A stretch of 64,000 nucleotides of DNA from Candidatus Proruminimicrobium quisquiliarum (GTDB lineage: Bacteria; Elusimicrobiota; Endomicrobiia; Endomicrobiales; Endomicrobiaceae). The translations under genes and the position numbers were made by a program. This document shows positions 16,651 to 25,349 of the stretch, piece by piece. Location: contig JAHDRN010000009.1 in assembly GCA_018433245.1 (NCBI GenBank), positions 62,001 through 126,000 on the forward strand, given 5' to 3'. Under the pieces are notes generated by a model. It was given only the letters and a program-made list of their open reading frames with translations. It did no database searches and had not been told where the DNA came from. The stretch's first letter is position 1, and each line of letters starts with the position of its first letter.

Positions 16651-17166
16651 TTATTTCTGTTTGTTTAACATATTTATTAAAAATTTGGCAAATTCTTTTG
16701 CGCTTTGAGGCCCGTTTCCGGTTAAAATATTTCCGTCATTTTCAACGTTTTTCGCCGTATATTGGGCTCCGCCTTTAATTAAAGCGTCTGCTCCGTCGGG
16801 AAAAACAGTCGCTTTTTTGTCTTTTAAAATACCGGCGTTTGCCAAAATTACAGGCGCGATGCATATTGCGGCGACAATTTTGCCGGAATTCAAAAACTTT
16901 TTTGCAAGTTCATGAACAAATCCGTCATTAAAATAAACGGCCGCTCCGGGCCCGCCTATAAAAACTACGGCTTCGTAATCATCAGTATTTATATCTTTAA
17001 CTAAAATATCGCTTACGGCTCTGATTTTTATTTTCCCGTATATTTCTCCGACAACAGTGCTTGCGGTTATTATTTCAAATCCCGCCTGTTCAAGTATTTC
17101 TTTCGGTTCAATATATTCTTCGTCTCTGAATTTTTGCGGCGCAGCTACAAATACTATTTTTTTCAT
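16651..17166 (-). CDS. DJ-1/PfpI family protein
   Basis: This 171-residue cytoplasmic protein has the DJ-1/PfpI fold: MKKIVFVAAPQKFRDEEY with the conserved Glu of the EE pair, VVFIGGPGA, and the nucleophile-elbow Cys in AICIAPVILANAGIL. His does not follow the Cys, unlike classical PfpI (AICHGP), and Ile-Ala-Pro is found in several chaperone/deglycase-like members. Family members are linked to protein or glyoxal damage repair or protease activity, and the exact role cannot be assigned. It is followed by a terminator and preceded by the cyclophilin gene 30 bp away. Confidence 0.85.
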   Translation of the reverse strand: MKKIVFVAAPQKFRDEEYIEPKEILEQAGFEIITASTVVGEIYGKIKIRAVSDILVKDINTDDYEAVVFIGGPGAAVYFNDGFVHELAKKFLNSGKIVAAICIAPVILANAGILKDKKATVFPDGADALIKGGAQYTAKNVENDGNILTGNGPQSAKEFAKFLINMLNKQK

Positions 17167-17196
17167 TCTGTTGCCTGCCTTTGAAAAAATACCGTA

Positions 17197-17706
17197 TTAT
17201 TTTTCTATCGTTATTTTATTTATAACAACCGGATCAATCGGATTATCTCTCATATCGCATTCGGTTCTTGCAATTTTTTTTATAATTTCCAAATCTTTAA
17301 TACCTGAAACCTGCCCGAAAATAGTATGATTTCCGTCTAACCATGGCGTCGCTACTTCCGTTATAAAAAACTGCGAGCCGTTTGTGTTGGGACCGGCGTT
17401 TGCCATGGCAAGAAGACCCGGTTTATTAAACTTTAAACCGTTGTTCGTCTCATCTTCAAATTTGTATCCGGGTCCGCCTGTCCCTGTTCCGAGCGGACAG
17501 CCGCCCTGTATCATAAAATCGGGGATAACTCTGTGAAAAGTCAAACCGTCATAAAATCTCTTTTTTGTTTTTTTGCCCGTTTTTAAATCGGTAAATTCTT
17601 TCGTTCCTTCAGCAAGACCGACGAAATTTGCGACTGTAACCGGCGATTTGTCTTCAAATAAATCAATTTCAATAGTCCCCATGGACGTTTCAATCAGCGC
17701 TTTCAT
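17197..17706 (-). CDS. Cyclophilin-type peptidyl-prolyl isomerase
   Basis: This 169-residue enzyme catalyses cis-trans isomerisation of X-Pro bonds during folding. FHRVIPDFMIQGG with the active-site Arg, GPGYKFEDE, NTNGSQFFI and WLDGNHTIFG are standard cyclophilin motifs. It has no signal peptide, so it is cytosolic (PpiB-like). A small Lys-rich insertion (FTDLKTGKKTKKRFYDG) precedes the active site. The ATG has no strong ribosome binding site. It lies between the RCC1-like and DJ-1 genes. Confidence 0.93.
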   Translation of the reverse strand: MKALIETSMGTIEIDLFEDKSPVTVANFVGLAEGTKEFTDLKTGKKTKKRFYDGLTFHRVIPDFMIQGGCPLGTGTGGPGYKFEDETNNGLKFNKPGLLAMANAGPNTNGSQFFITEVATPWLDGNHTIFGQVSGIKDLEIIKKIARTECDMRDNPIDPVVINKITIEK

Positions 17707-17717
17707 TTTTTTCTCCG

Positions 17718-18599
17718 TTATTTATTATCAAAAATTTTTAAACTTCCGTGTTTGTCACCCGCATAAACGACAGATCCGTCTTTTTTTAGGCCCACCGTAT
17801 AACCGAGATTGGCGTATATCGCCGTAATATCTTTCCAGCTTCCGACATTACATTGTCCGCTTTTATTATGCCCTACCGCCACAACCGTTCCGTCCTTCTT
17901 TAGTCCGACAGTGTGGCCTCCGGCTGAAATTGCAATTATATTTCTCCAGTTTTTTACATTACATCTGCCGTCACCCGAAAATCCCGTTGCCACTACCGTG
18001 CCGTTTTTCTTTAGCCCGACAGTATGGCCAAAACCCGCATCTATTGAAATAATATCTTTCCAATTTTTAACATTGCATTCACCCATTTGATTATCCCCGG
18101 TTGCAACTACTGTTCCGTCTTTCTTTAAACCTATAGTAATGCCGATGCCTGCTGAAATTTGAATTATATCTTTCCATCCGGAAACGCTGAATTTTTTATT
18201 GTTGTTAACTTCTGTTGCAACTACTGTTCCGTCTTTCTTCAATCCGACTGTATGGTATCTTGACGAGTCTATGGAAACTATATCTTTCCAGTCTTTGACA
18301 TTGCATTCTCCGAATTTATTTTTCCCTACAGCTACTACGGTCCCGTCTTTTTTCAGGCCGACGGTGTGAAAAGCTGAAGGGGCTATCGCAACAATATCTT
18401 TCCAATCGGAAACATCGCATTGTCCGTAGTAATTATATCCTCCGGCTGTTACCGTCCCGTCATTCTTTAATTCCACTACATGTGAATTAAAAATATATAT
18501 GCTTTTGGTAAGTTTTGTATCGTTTGCCGAAGCTCCGTAACAAATATTACAGCACAATACAAAGACTGCAACAAAAAATAATTTGCAAATGTTTTTCAT
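17718..18599 (-). CDS. Secreted RCC1-like repeat protein
   Basis: This 293-residue exported protein has a signal peptide (hydrophobic LFFVAVFVLCC, cleavage probably near CYGASA). The mature part is six complete repeats of about 38 residues plus one shorter repeat, each with a core VGLKKDGTVVA-G followed by CNVKDWKDIIAI. This is the RCC1/ATS1 pattern and suggests a seven-bladed propeller. The third repeat lacks the usual TG and Cys. Such proteins bind other proteins; the partner is unknown. It is preceded by AGGAGCG at the start codon and followed closely by the cyclophilin gene. Confidence 0.83.
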   Translation of the reverse strand: MKNICKLFFVAVFVLCCNICYGASANDTKLTKSIYIFNSHVVELKNDGTVTAGGYNYYGQCDVSDWKDIVAIAPSAFHTVGLKKDGTVVAVGKNKFGECNVKDWKDIVSIDSSRYHTVGLKKDGTVVATEVNNNKKFSVSGWKDIIQISAGIGITIGLKKDGTVVATGDNQMGECNVKNWKDIISIDAGFGHTVGLKKNGTVVATGFSGDGRCNVKNWRNIIAISAGGHTVGLKKDGTVVAVGHNKSGQCNVGSWKDITAIYANLGYTVGLKKDGSVVYAGDKHGSLKIFDNK

Positions 18600-18665
18600 T
18601 TTATCGCTCCTGTTTTTATTTTTTAAAATTTAACAACTATTTTTTTTATTTATGTAAATAATAAT

Positions 18666-19823
18666 TTATATTCTTTTTATTCTTTCAATATACAAATTAA
18701 AATTATTTTTCATATCTTCCATGCAGTCGCCGCCGAATTTTTCTCTCATCGCTTTTGCAAGTTCAAAAGCAACTGCGGCTTCCGCGACAACTCCGCATGC
18801 CGGAACGGCGCACGCGTCGCTTCTTACGGCTTCGGCTTTTTCCATCTTTTTTGAACCTAAATTAACCGATCTCAACGGCCTTACCAAAGAAGGTATAGGT
18901 TTCATCGTACATGAAATTTCAATATTTTCACCGTTCGTTATTCCGCCTTCGGTTCCGCCGGCCCTGTTTGTTTTTCTGTAAAAAGATTTATTTTTTGAAT
19001 AAAAAATTTCATCATGGGCGTCGGAACCGAAAACTCCGGCAAATTGTGTTCCCATGCCGAATTCAACCGCTTTTACCGCCTGAACAGCCATTAAACTCTG
19101 CGCAAGCCGGCCGTCCAATTTCATATCCCACTGCGTATGGCTTCCCAGGCCTACCGGAATATTTTCCGCGATGACTCTTATTTTTCCGCCCAGAGTATCG
19201 CCTTTTGACATTGCTTTTTTTATGATCTGTATCATTTTTTTTGAAGCGGTCTTATCCGGACATCTTACAAAAGACATTTCGGCTTCGTGCCTTATTTTGT
19301 CTTTGGGAATTCCGGACAGTTTTGCGGTTACTTTGCCTATCTGCTCCACGTATGAATAAATGCTTATCCCGAATTCTTTAAGAAGTTCGCGGCATACGGC
19401 GCCTACCGCGACTCTTGCCGCAGTTTCTCTTGCCGACGCTCTTTCAAGAATATCTCTGAAATCGCTGACTCCGTATTTCATCAATCCCGCAAGATCGGCA
19501 TGGCCCGGTCTGGGTTTTAGAAGGCATTTTCCGTCAAGATCAACCGATATCGGAGACATTATTGATCTCCAGTTTTCCCAGTCTTTATTAGCTATGTACA
19601 GAGTTATAGGAGAACCTAGAGTTCTGGCATGCCTTACGCCTGAGATTATAGTCACGTGGTCTGTTTCTATTTTCATTCTCTGGCCTCTGCCGTATCCTTT
19701 TTGGCGTCTTGCCAGATCAACGTCAATATCTTCGGTATTTATGTTAAGCCCCGACGGAATTCCTTCCAAAATTGCAAGAACTCCCTGTCCGTGGGATTCT
19801 CCCGCCGTTGAAAAACGTATCAT
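18666..19823 (-). CDS. aroC: Chorismate synthase
   Basis: AroC converts EPSP to chorismate, the last shikimate step, with reduced FMN. The 385-residue protein contains STAGESHGQG near the N-terminus, RPGHADLAG, ASARETAARVAVGA and SDACAVPACGVV, all diagnostic. Length matches the longer bacterial type. aroB, aroQ and the PABA genes lie about 30 kb away, so the pathway is split. Upstream is radA (79-bp gap) and downstream an exported RCC1-like protein. Confidence 0.97.
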   Translation of the reverse strand: MIRFSTAGESHGQGVLAILEGIPSGLNINTEDIDVDLARRQKGYGRGQRMKIETDHVTIISGVRHARTLGSPITLYIANKDWENWRSIMSPISVDLDGKCLLKPRPGHADLAGLMKYGVSDFRDILERASARETAARVAVGAVCRELLKEFGISIYSYVEQIGKVTAKLSGIPKDKIRHEAEMSFVRCPDKTASKKMIQIIKKAMSKGDTLGGKIRVIAENIPVGLGSHTQWDMKLDGRLAQSLMAVQAVKAVEFGMGTQFAGVFGSDAHDEIFYSKNKSFYRKTNRAGGTEGGITNGENIEISCTMKPIPSLVRPLRSVNLGSKKMEKAEAVRSDACAVPACGVVAEAAVAFELAKAMREKFGGDCMEDMKNNFNLYIERIKRI

Positions 19824-19902
19824 ATCTTACTCCTTAAAAATCTTTTTTATTTAATACTTTGCCAAGCCGGAAACGCCGTTGTTTCGCCCGGAATTCGCAA
19901 AG

Positions 19903-21279
19903 TTATTTATTTCTTATACGGGCCAAAGCCGCCTGAACGCTGTTGACTCCCGCAACGTCTATATTGCCTTTATATTCAAGTTTTTTAAAATTGCTTTCGG
20001 GAATAAGGGCTTTTTGAAACCCGAGTTTTTCGGCTTCGGCAAGCCTTTCTCTTATCTGGCTTACGGCTCTTACTTCGCCGGCCAGCCCGACTTCTCCGAA
20101 CACGACGGTTTTTTCGGGACATACGAAATTTGAATTTGCCGACGCTATCGCGCACGCTATCGCAAGATCGGAAGCCGTTTCTTTTACCCTTATTCCGCCT
20201 GCTATGTTTATAAATACGTCCTGGTTTTCCAAAGGAAGCCCGATTCTTTTTTCAAGCACTGCTATTATTATAATGACTCTGTTTAAATCATATCCCGTGA
20301 CCATTCTTCTCGGGAGCCCGAAATTAGTTCTTGAAACAAGAGACTGTATCTCAAGCAATATGGGCCTTGTTCCTTCCATACAGGAAGTCACTATGTTTCC
20401 GGCAACGCCGGAAGCTCTTTCGCCTATAAATATAAAGGAAGGATTCTTTACTTCTTCAAGCCCCTCTCCTTTCATTTCAAAAATGCCTATTTCGCTCGTC
20501 GGACCGAATCTGTTTTTGTAAGCCCTTAAAATTCTGTATATCTGCTGTTTTTCATTTTCAAAATATAAAACGGTGTCAACTATATGTTCTAAAATTCTGG
20601 GTCCGGCCAAATCTCCGTCTTTTGTAACATGCCCGAGCAGAAATACCGTTATATGTTTTGATTTTGCGATTCTCAAAAGTTCCGCCGCGCATTCTCTTAC
20701 CTGCCCGACCGAACCCGGCGCTCCGGACAGTTCCGGATGATATATCGTCTGTATGGAATCTATAATTAAAAACGGCGGCTCTATTTTATTTACGGCGTCA
20801 ATAATATTTTCTAAATTTGTTTCGGAAGCTAAAAAAATGCCGTCTTTATTAACTTTTAATCTTTCGGCTCTAGATTTAATCTGCGACAGCGATTCTTCGC
20901 CCGAAATATACAAAACCGTTCCGTTTTTTGCAAGCGCGCTTGAAATTTGAAGCATTAAAGTTGATTTGCCTATTCCCGGAGCTCCTCCCAAAAGGGTAAG
21001 AGAACCCGGCACAATGCCGCCGCCGATCATATTGTCAAATTCTTTTATATTCGTTTTGACTCTTACAAAACTTTTAACGGAAACGTCGTTTAACGCAAAC
21101 GTACCCGAAGAAAAACCCGTAAGCTGTCTTGTTGCGGATGAAGAAGAAGTCCCTGCCGCCTGCTTTTCTTCAACAAACGTGTTCCATTTACTGCATCCCG
21201 GACATTTCCCGAGCCATTTTGCGGATTCATGTCCGCAGTTCTGGCACATAAAAACCGTTTTTATTTTGGACTTTTTCAT
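19903..21279 (-). CDS. radA: DNA repair protein RadA
   Basis: RadA is a RecA-like helicase that processes recombination intermediates by branch migration. The 458-residue protein has an N-terminal C4 zinc finger (CQNCGHESAKWLGKCPGC), Walker A GGAPGIGKST, the RadA-specific KNRFG motif (KNRFGPTSEIGIF) and a C-terminal Lon-like domain (INIAGGIRV, FGEVGLAGEVRAV). Its ATG shares one base with the mlaD stop (TAATG), so translation is coupled to the lipid-transport genes. Confidence 0.96.
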   Translation of the reverse strand: MKKSKIKTVFMCQNCGHESAKWLGKCPGCSKWNTFVEEKQAAGTSSSSATRQLTGFSSGTFALNDVSVKSFVRVKTNIKEFDNMIGGGIVPGSLTLLGGAPGIGKSTLMLQISSALAKNGTVLYISGEESLSQIKSRAERLKVNKDGIFLASETNLENIIDAVNKIEPPFLIIDSIQTIYHPELSGAPGSVGQVRECAAELLRIAKSKHITVFLLGHVTKDGDLAGPRILEHIVDTVLYFENEKQQIYRILRAYKNRFGPTSEIGIFEMKGEGLEEVKNPSFIFIGERASGVAGNIVTSCMEGTRPILLEIQSLVSRTNFGLPRRMVTGYDLNRVIIIIAVLEKRIGLPLENQDVFINIAGGIRVKETASDLAIACAIASANSNFVCPEKTVVFGEVGLAGEVRAVSQIRERLAEAEKLGFQKALIPESNFKKLEYKGNIDVAGVNSVQAALARIRNK

Positions 21280-22610
21280 TATTTTGAACCCGTTGCCGCT
21301 ATCGATGCAACGCCGAACAACGAAGAAATATCCTTATCCGTAATTTTCACTTTAACATAAGGCATCCATGACGTTTTGGACGTTATATTTTCCGCCTGAA
21401 CGCCGGCATACAGCCAATGGAATACCCCTAATCTCGCTCCCGCCGCTATGTTAGGTTTTTTATCGGTAGTCTGCGAATTCGTATCAAAAATTTCAACATT
21501 AAAATAAAGTTTTCTGTATGTGTCAGCTATCGGATTATAGGGACTGAACCCCGCGCCGAGTCCGCCTGTTGATCTTATGGCTCCGCCGTAAATTTCAAAA
21601 TATTTTGATCTGAAACCCAACAAAGCGTCAAGTTTATTTATATTTTCCCTGTCTTCGGGCAAAACGTCTTTTGAATTGGCGATATTAGAAATACCGAGAT
21701 AATAAAATTTATTCGGATTCGGTCTGAACCTGATGCCGAAATCGTTGTAAGATTTCTCGGCTCTCGTGTCATATCTGTACATATATTCCCAGTCAATTTC
21801 AAGGCGGCTGGCTTTGCCGAACGTAGCTTTCAGTTCGTCAACCGTAGTTTTAATACTTGACACCGTCTGTTTCAATTCGGTCGCCATTTCTTCGTCGTTA
21901 ACCAAAGTTCCGATCGTTCCCTTGCCTTTATTTATCTTTGTCATAAATTCGTCAAGCTGCATTGATACTTTTTTAATTTCAAGAACGATTTTTCTTATAT
22001 CTTCTTTGTTTTGGCTCGTCACTTCGGCAAGATCGCCCGAGAATTTATTGAAATTATTTATTATCTGAGCGATTTCTTTTTCTTTATCGGCTATAGTCCG
22101 GCTTACTTTTTTAAGATTTTTAACGGTATCGGAAAGATTTTTAAAGAAGTCTTCGTTTACTCCGGAAGATACGTTCTTTAAAACTTTATTTACTTGTTCA
22201 ACAACGCCGGCAATCATATCTTCAATAGAACTTGATCCGAGCGTTTTTATTGAATCTCCGTCCGTAAGCATTTTATTTGAAGCAGTACCCGGAACGATTT
22301 CAATATATTTTGTTCCTATAATGCCGGTCGCGACTATTTTGGCGACGCCGTCGGAATATATTTTAACGCCCGAAGAAATATTTAAAATTATTTTCGCCTT
22401 TTCATTTTCCAAAATAATATTTTTTATATGTCCGACGTCAACTCCGGCGATTTTTACCTTCGCTTTTTTCGGAAGGCCCGAAGCGTTTTCAAAATACGCG
22501 TTTATGGTATATTTTGATTTAAAATCAAAATTCCCCAGCAGCATTATGGAAACGGCGACCGCGATAATTCCCAAAGTTACAAATAAACCGAGTTTTGATT
22601 CATTAGTCAC
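21279..22610 (-). CDS. mlaD: MCE/MlaD-family protein with C-terminal barrel-like domain
   Basis: This 443-residue lipid transport protein is anchored by one N-terminal helix (GLFVTLGIIAVAVSIMLLG). An MCE domain follows at about residues 38-120 (ASGLPKKAKVKIAGVDVG), then coiled-coil at about 125-245. From about 255 the sequence alternates polar and aromatic residues with turns (WEYMYRYD, GIRFRPN, KFYYLGIS, YFEIYGG), resembling a small outer-membrane barrel. E. coli MlaD is about 180 residues and lacks this part. It follows mlaF by 3 bp. No MlaE permease is encoded next to it. Confidence 0.85.
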   Translation of the reverse strand: MTNESKLGLFVTLGIIAVAVSIMLLGNFDFKSKYTINAYFENASGLPKKAKVKIAGVDVGHIKNIILENEKAKIILNISSGVKIYSDGVAKIVATGIIGTKYIEIVPGTASNKMLTDGDSIKTLGSSSIEDMIAGVVEQVNKVLKNVSSGVNEDFFKNLSDTVKNLKKVSRTIADKEKEIAQIINNFNKFSGDLAEVTSQNKEDIRKIVLEIKKVSMQLDEFMTKINKGKGTIGTLVNDEEMATELKQTVSSIKTTVDELKATFGKASRLEIDWEYMYRYDTRAEKSYNDFGIRFRPNPNKFYYLGISNIANSKDVLPEDRENINKLDALLGFRSKYFEIYGGAIRSTGGLGAGFSPYNPIADTYRKLYFNVEIFDTNSQTTDKKPNIAAGARLGVFHWLYAGVQAENITSKTSWMPYVKVKITDKDISSLFGVASIAATGSK

Positions 22611-22613
22611 GAA

Positions 22614-23384
22614 TTATTTCTCCTCAAAATCAAAAGACATTTCAACGGGGATAGGCCCCTGCATAAGCCCTTCAACAAACTGTTTTACATATTCGTTACG
22701 GGTATTTTTTACCTCTTCAACCGTTCCGTTAAAAATAATTTTGCCCTGATAAAGCATTAAAATTCTGTCCGCTATTTTATAAGCCGACTTCATGTCGTGC
22801 GTTACGACTATCGAAGTTATTTTAAGCTCTTTTTTTAAATGCATTATAAGAGAACCTATTACGTCGGACATTATCGGATCAAGGCCTGTCGTCGGTTCGT
22901 CGTAAAAAATATATTTCGGCTGATACGCTATCGCTCTTGCAAGCCCTACTCTTTTTTTCATGCCGCCTGAAATTGCCGACGGTTTTAAATGTTCAATATC
23001 ATTAAGACCCACCATCGCCAGACACAGTTTTACTCTTTCTTTTATTTCGGGTTCGGTCAATTTTGTTAAATTTCTTAAACCGAACGCCACGTTTTCTTCT
23101 ATGGTCAGAGAATCAAAAAGAGCCGATTCCTGAAACAAATATCCCATTTTTTTTTGAATGTCGTAAAGAGCGAATTTATCGGCTTTTATTATATCAACGC
23201 CGTCAATAAAAACAGCGCCTTTATCCGGTTTTATAAGTCCGACGATATTTTTAAGCAAAATGCTTTTGCCGGTTCCCGATCCGCCTATAACGACAAGCGT
23301 TTCGCCGTCTTTAACTTCCAAATTAACTCCGCTTAAAACTTGTTTCGGACCGAATGACTTATAAAGATTTTCCACTTTTATCAT
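22614..23384 (-). CDS. mlaF: MlaF-type ABC transporter ATPase
   Basis: This 256-residue ATPase should energise MCE-type phospholipid or lipid transport at the inner membrane. Walker A is GGSGTGKS, the signature is AISGGMKKRVGLARA, Walker B is YIFYDEPTTGLD and the switch histidine follows in VVTHDM. The GGMKKR signature is typical of Mla/Ttg2A ATPases. It is the first gene of an mlaF-mlaD-radA run and follows a terminator. The usual neighbour mlaE is missing between mlaF and mlaD, so the permease must be elsewhere if it exists. Confidence 0.92.
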   Translation of the reverse strand: MIKVENLYKSFGPKQVLSGVNLEVKDGETLVVIGGSGTGKSILLKNIVGLIKPDKGAVFIDGVDIIKADKFALYDIQKKMGYLFQESALFDSLTIEENVAFGLRNLTKLTEPEIKERVKLCLAMVGLNDIEHLKPSAISGGMKKRVGLARAIAYQPKYIFYDEPTTGLDPIMSDVIGSLIMHLKKELKITSIVVTHDMKSAYKIADRILMLYQGKIIFNGTVEEVKNTRNEYVKQFVEGLMQGPIPVEMSFDFEEK

Positions 23385-23445
23385 TTTACATATTGTATAA
23401 CATTTTATAGGGTTTTTGCCAGTATTTTCAATATTAATTTAAAAG

Positions 23446-23477
23446 AAAAACCCCGCGGTTTTGAGCGCGGGGTTTTT
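23446..23477 (-). terminator. Rho-independent terminator after the Ntn hydrolase gene
   Basis: A perfect 12-bp stem AAAAACCCCGCG / CGCGGGGTTTTT with an 8-nt loop lies about 30 bp past the stop at 23506. It ends in T-runs on both strands and insulates the mlaF operon from the upstream gene. Confidence 0.9.
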
Positions 23478-23505
23478 AATGCCGTTGTCAGGCAAAAAAC
23501 TTTCG

Positions 23506-24606
23506 TCAGTCAAATTTAGGCACTTTTAATTCCGACGGATCGGCTTTTTTGAAAAGTTTGGAAACATTGCCGTGGTAATCCTGATTTTTGCTTAAATCTA
23601 TTTTCATCGTTTCGGCGATACCGTTAAATGACGCAAAATCCGCCCAGACAAGATAAGGGCTTATTGTTGACTCGTAATAATAATATCCGTTCGTTAAATC
23701 TCCCAATGTGCGCCATATCGTAGCGGCCGTGTATGGATTTTTAGGATCCAACGAAACTATAAAAGGCTGCGAAGCATTTCTTGTCACGCTTAAAACATAA
23801 GCAAGCGCTTCTCTGAGATTGTTGGGCTGCGGCAAATTTTTCATATAAAAAGATGCTCTTACGAAACGGTCTGTCGCCTGAGAAGTACCGGGCAACGGTT
23901 TATCGCCGCCGAATCCCTGATACTCTTTAAGATTTTCCCGCTGTTTGTCAAACGTCGGAGAATTGGTCATAATCGTATAGGCGCGGTCATGATATATAAC
24001 CGGTTTGCCGTTTATATATTCTATAACGGCCGAATCGCCGGTTTTATCCGCAAGGGCAAGATGAAGAGAAGCTTTTGTCATCGCTGTTCCTACGGTCGGA
24101 ATATACATCGGAATATTGACGTCAACTATCTGAATTTTTTCCTGTTTGATCGCTGTTACCGCTTCTTCAACAGTAGAATAATTATCCAGAATATACTGAG
24201 CCCATAAAGCTATTGACAATCCCGGCCGCGTTTCGTCCCTTTTTCCGTAATCGCTTTCATTAAGCCAGAGTAAATTTGCTTCAAGCCCTTTTTCGTTTAT
24301 TCCGTCGGATGCAAAAGACTGCCCTTTTACGGAAGACGCCAAAACTATACTGCCGTATTTTGCAGACCATAGGGCAGCGTTTGGCTCGTTAAGACCGCTG
24401 CGCTTAATTCCTTTCGGAAGAAACCACAAAGCGCTGTCTACATTTTCAGGCCAGTCCATATTTCTTCCTACTAAAACAGCCTGTCCGTTATTTGCCGACA
24501 AGACTCTGCTGCATGCGAAAACGGCGTCATCAACAAAAAATAAAAATGCCGCTGACAGAAAAACAAGCGGCGCGCAAAAATAAAAAAACTTTTTAAAATA
24601 AATCAT
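23506..24606 (-). CDS. Exported choloylglycine hydrolase/penicillin acylase-like Ntn hydrolase
   Basis: This 366-residue linear-amide C-N hydrolase of the bile-salt hydrolase/penicillin V acylase family has a signal-like helix (residues 5-25). The mature nucleophile is Cys32 (FACSRVL), followed by Asp51 in GRNMDWPE, the family spacing. IMTNSPTFDKQ and SVTRNAS hold further active-site residues. An in-frame GTG at 24627 overlaps the GAGGAGA ribosome binding site, so the ATG at 24606 is chosen. Substrates may be bile salts, penicillin V or acyl-homoserine lactones; none can be favoured. Confidence 0.88.
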   Translation of the reverse strand: MIYFKKFFYFCAPLVFLSAAFLFFVDDAVFACSRVLSANNGQAVLVGRNMDWPENVDSALWFLPKGIKRSGLNEPNAALWSAKYGSIVLASSVKGQSFASDGINEKGLEANLLWLNESDYGKRDETRPGLSIALWAQYILDNYSTVEEAVTAIKQEKIQIVDVNIPMYIPTVGTAMTKASLHLALADKTGDSAVIEYINGKPVIYHDRAYTIMTNSPTFDKQRENLKEYQGFGGDKPLPGTSQATDRFVRASFYMKNLPQPNNLREALAYVLSVTRNASQPFIVSLDPKNPYTAATIWRTLGDLTNGYYYYESTISPYLVWADFASFNGIAETMKIDLSKNQDYHGNVSKLFKKADPSELKVPKFD

Positions 24607-24691
24607 ATTCTTTCTCCTCACCGGCACAGACTATCAACCCGCATATTGTTTGACACCGTTTTAAGCGCCCGATATGCGCAAAAAAACAAAA

Positions 24692-24719
24692 AAACCCGTA
24701 CCTTAAAAGATACGGGTTT
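24692..24719 (-). terminator. Rho-independent terminator after the three small barrels
   Basis: AAACCCGTA (24692..24700) pairs with TACGGGTTT (24711..24719) around a 10-nt loop, about 20 bp past the stop at 24740, with A/T-rich flanks on the minus strand. It would close the PTS-barrel transcription unit. Confidence 0.75.
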
Positions 24720-24739
24720 CTGTTTTAAAACTCATTTTC

Positions 24740-25288
24740 TTATAACGCGAATTTATAACCTAAATTAAGATTTATTGAGGTGGCAGTAAATTTATCTCCG
24801 TTACCTTCTCCGGCATTTGAACCGTAAATCAATTCAACTATAAACGATTTTATTTCTGTTCCTGCGCCTATGCCCCAATATAGGCCGCCTTTTATATCGT
24901 CAATATCAGTGGCTCTCGGCATTCCGTATCCGATTTGTATTAAACCGTAAATACAGCTGAAAATTTCAGAATCTAAAGCCATTGTAGGTTTTGCCGCAAA
25001 ATAAATATTCGTAAAACCGACTTTAAGATCAGAATCATCTTTCATTGCTGTTTCAAGGCCATACATTAAACCGGCGCCTAAAGCTATGGCAGGATCAACG
25101 TAATAATAAAAATCGCCGCCTAATCCGAATGATGTTTCTAAATCCATACTTGAAACACCGTCGGGTTTTATGGTAGAATTTAATCCTATCCCCAACTTTG
25201 CATCAGCTTCCATAGCGCCTTTCTCGCTTGCCAAAACAGGCAATGCAAGAACCAACATCAACAAAACCGACAAAATGCTTTTCTTCAT
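24740..25288 (-). CDS. Small outer-membrane beta-barrel protein, copy 1 of 3
   Basis: This 182-residue exported protein starts at ATG 25288, preceded by AAGGAGAGG. An in-frame TTG at 25306 would add six residues but covers the ribosome binding site. The signal peptide is KKSILSVLLMLVLALPVLA. The mature part has about eight amphipathic strands (GGDFYYYVDP, FTNIYFAAKP, IYGLIQIGYGMPRATD) and ends GYKFAL. It is paralogous to the next two genes. The fold looks like a small OmpA/OmpW-type barrel of unknown role. Confidence 0.83.
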   Translation of the reverse strand: MKKSILSVLLMLVLALPVLASEKGAMEADAKLGIGLNSTIKPDGVSSMDLETSFGLGGDFYYYVDPAIALGAGLMYGLETAMKDDSDLKVGFTNIYFAAKPTMALDSEIFSCIYGLIQIGYGMPRATDIDDIKGGLYWGIGAGTEIKSFIVELIYGSNAGEGNGDKFTATSINLNLGYKFAL

Positions 25289-25349
25289 TTTCCTCTCCTT
25301 TTTCAAAATTTTGAAACAATTTTACTGCCTCGTTTGCATTGTAGCATAT

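Noticed and set aside
19360-19854. 164-codon plus-strand frame opposite aroC
   Set aside because: Antisense shadow of chorismate synthase, with no initiation signal or recognisable domain.
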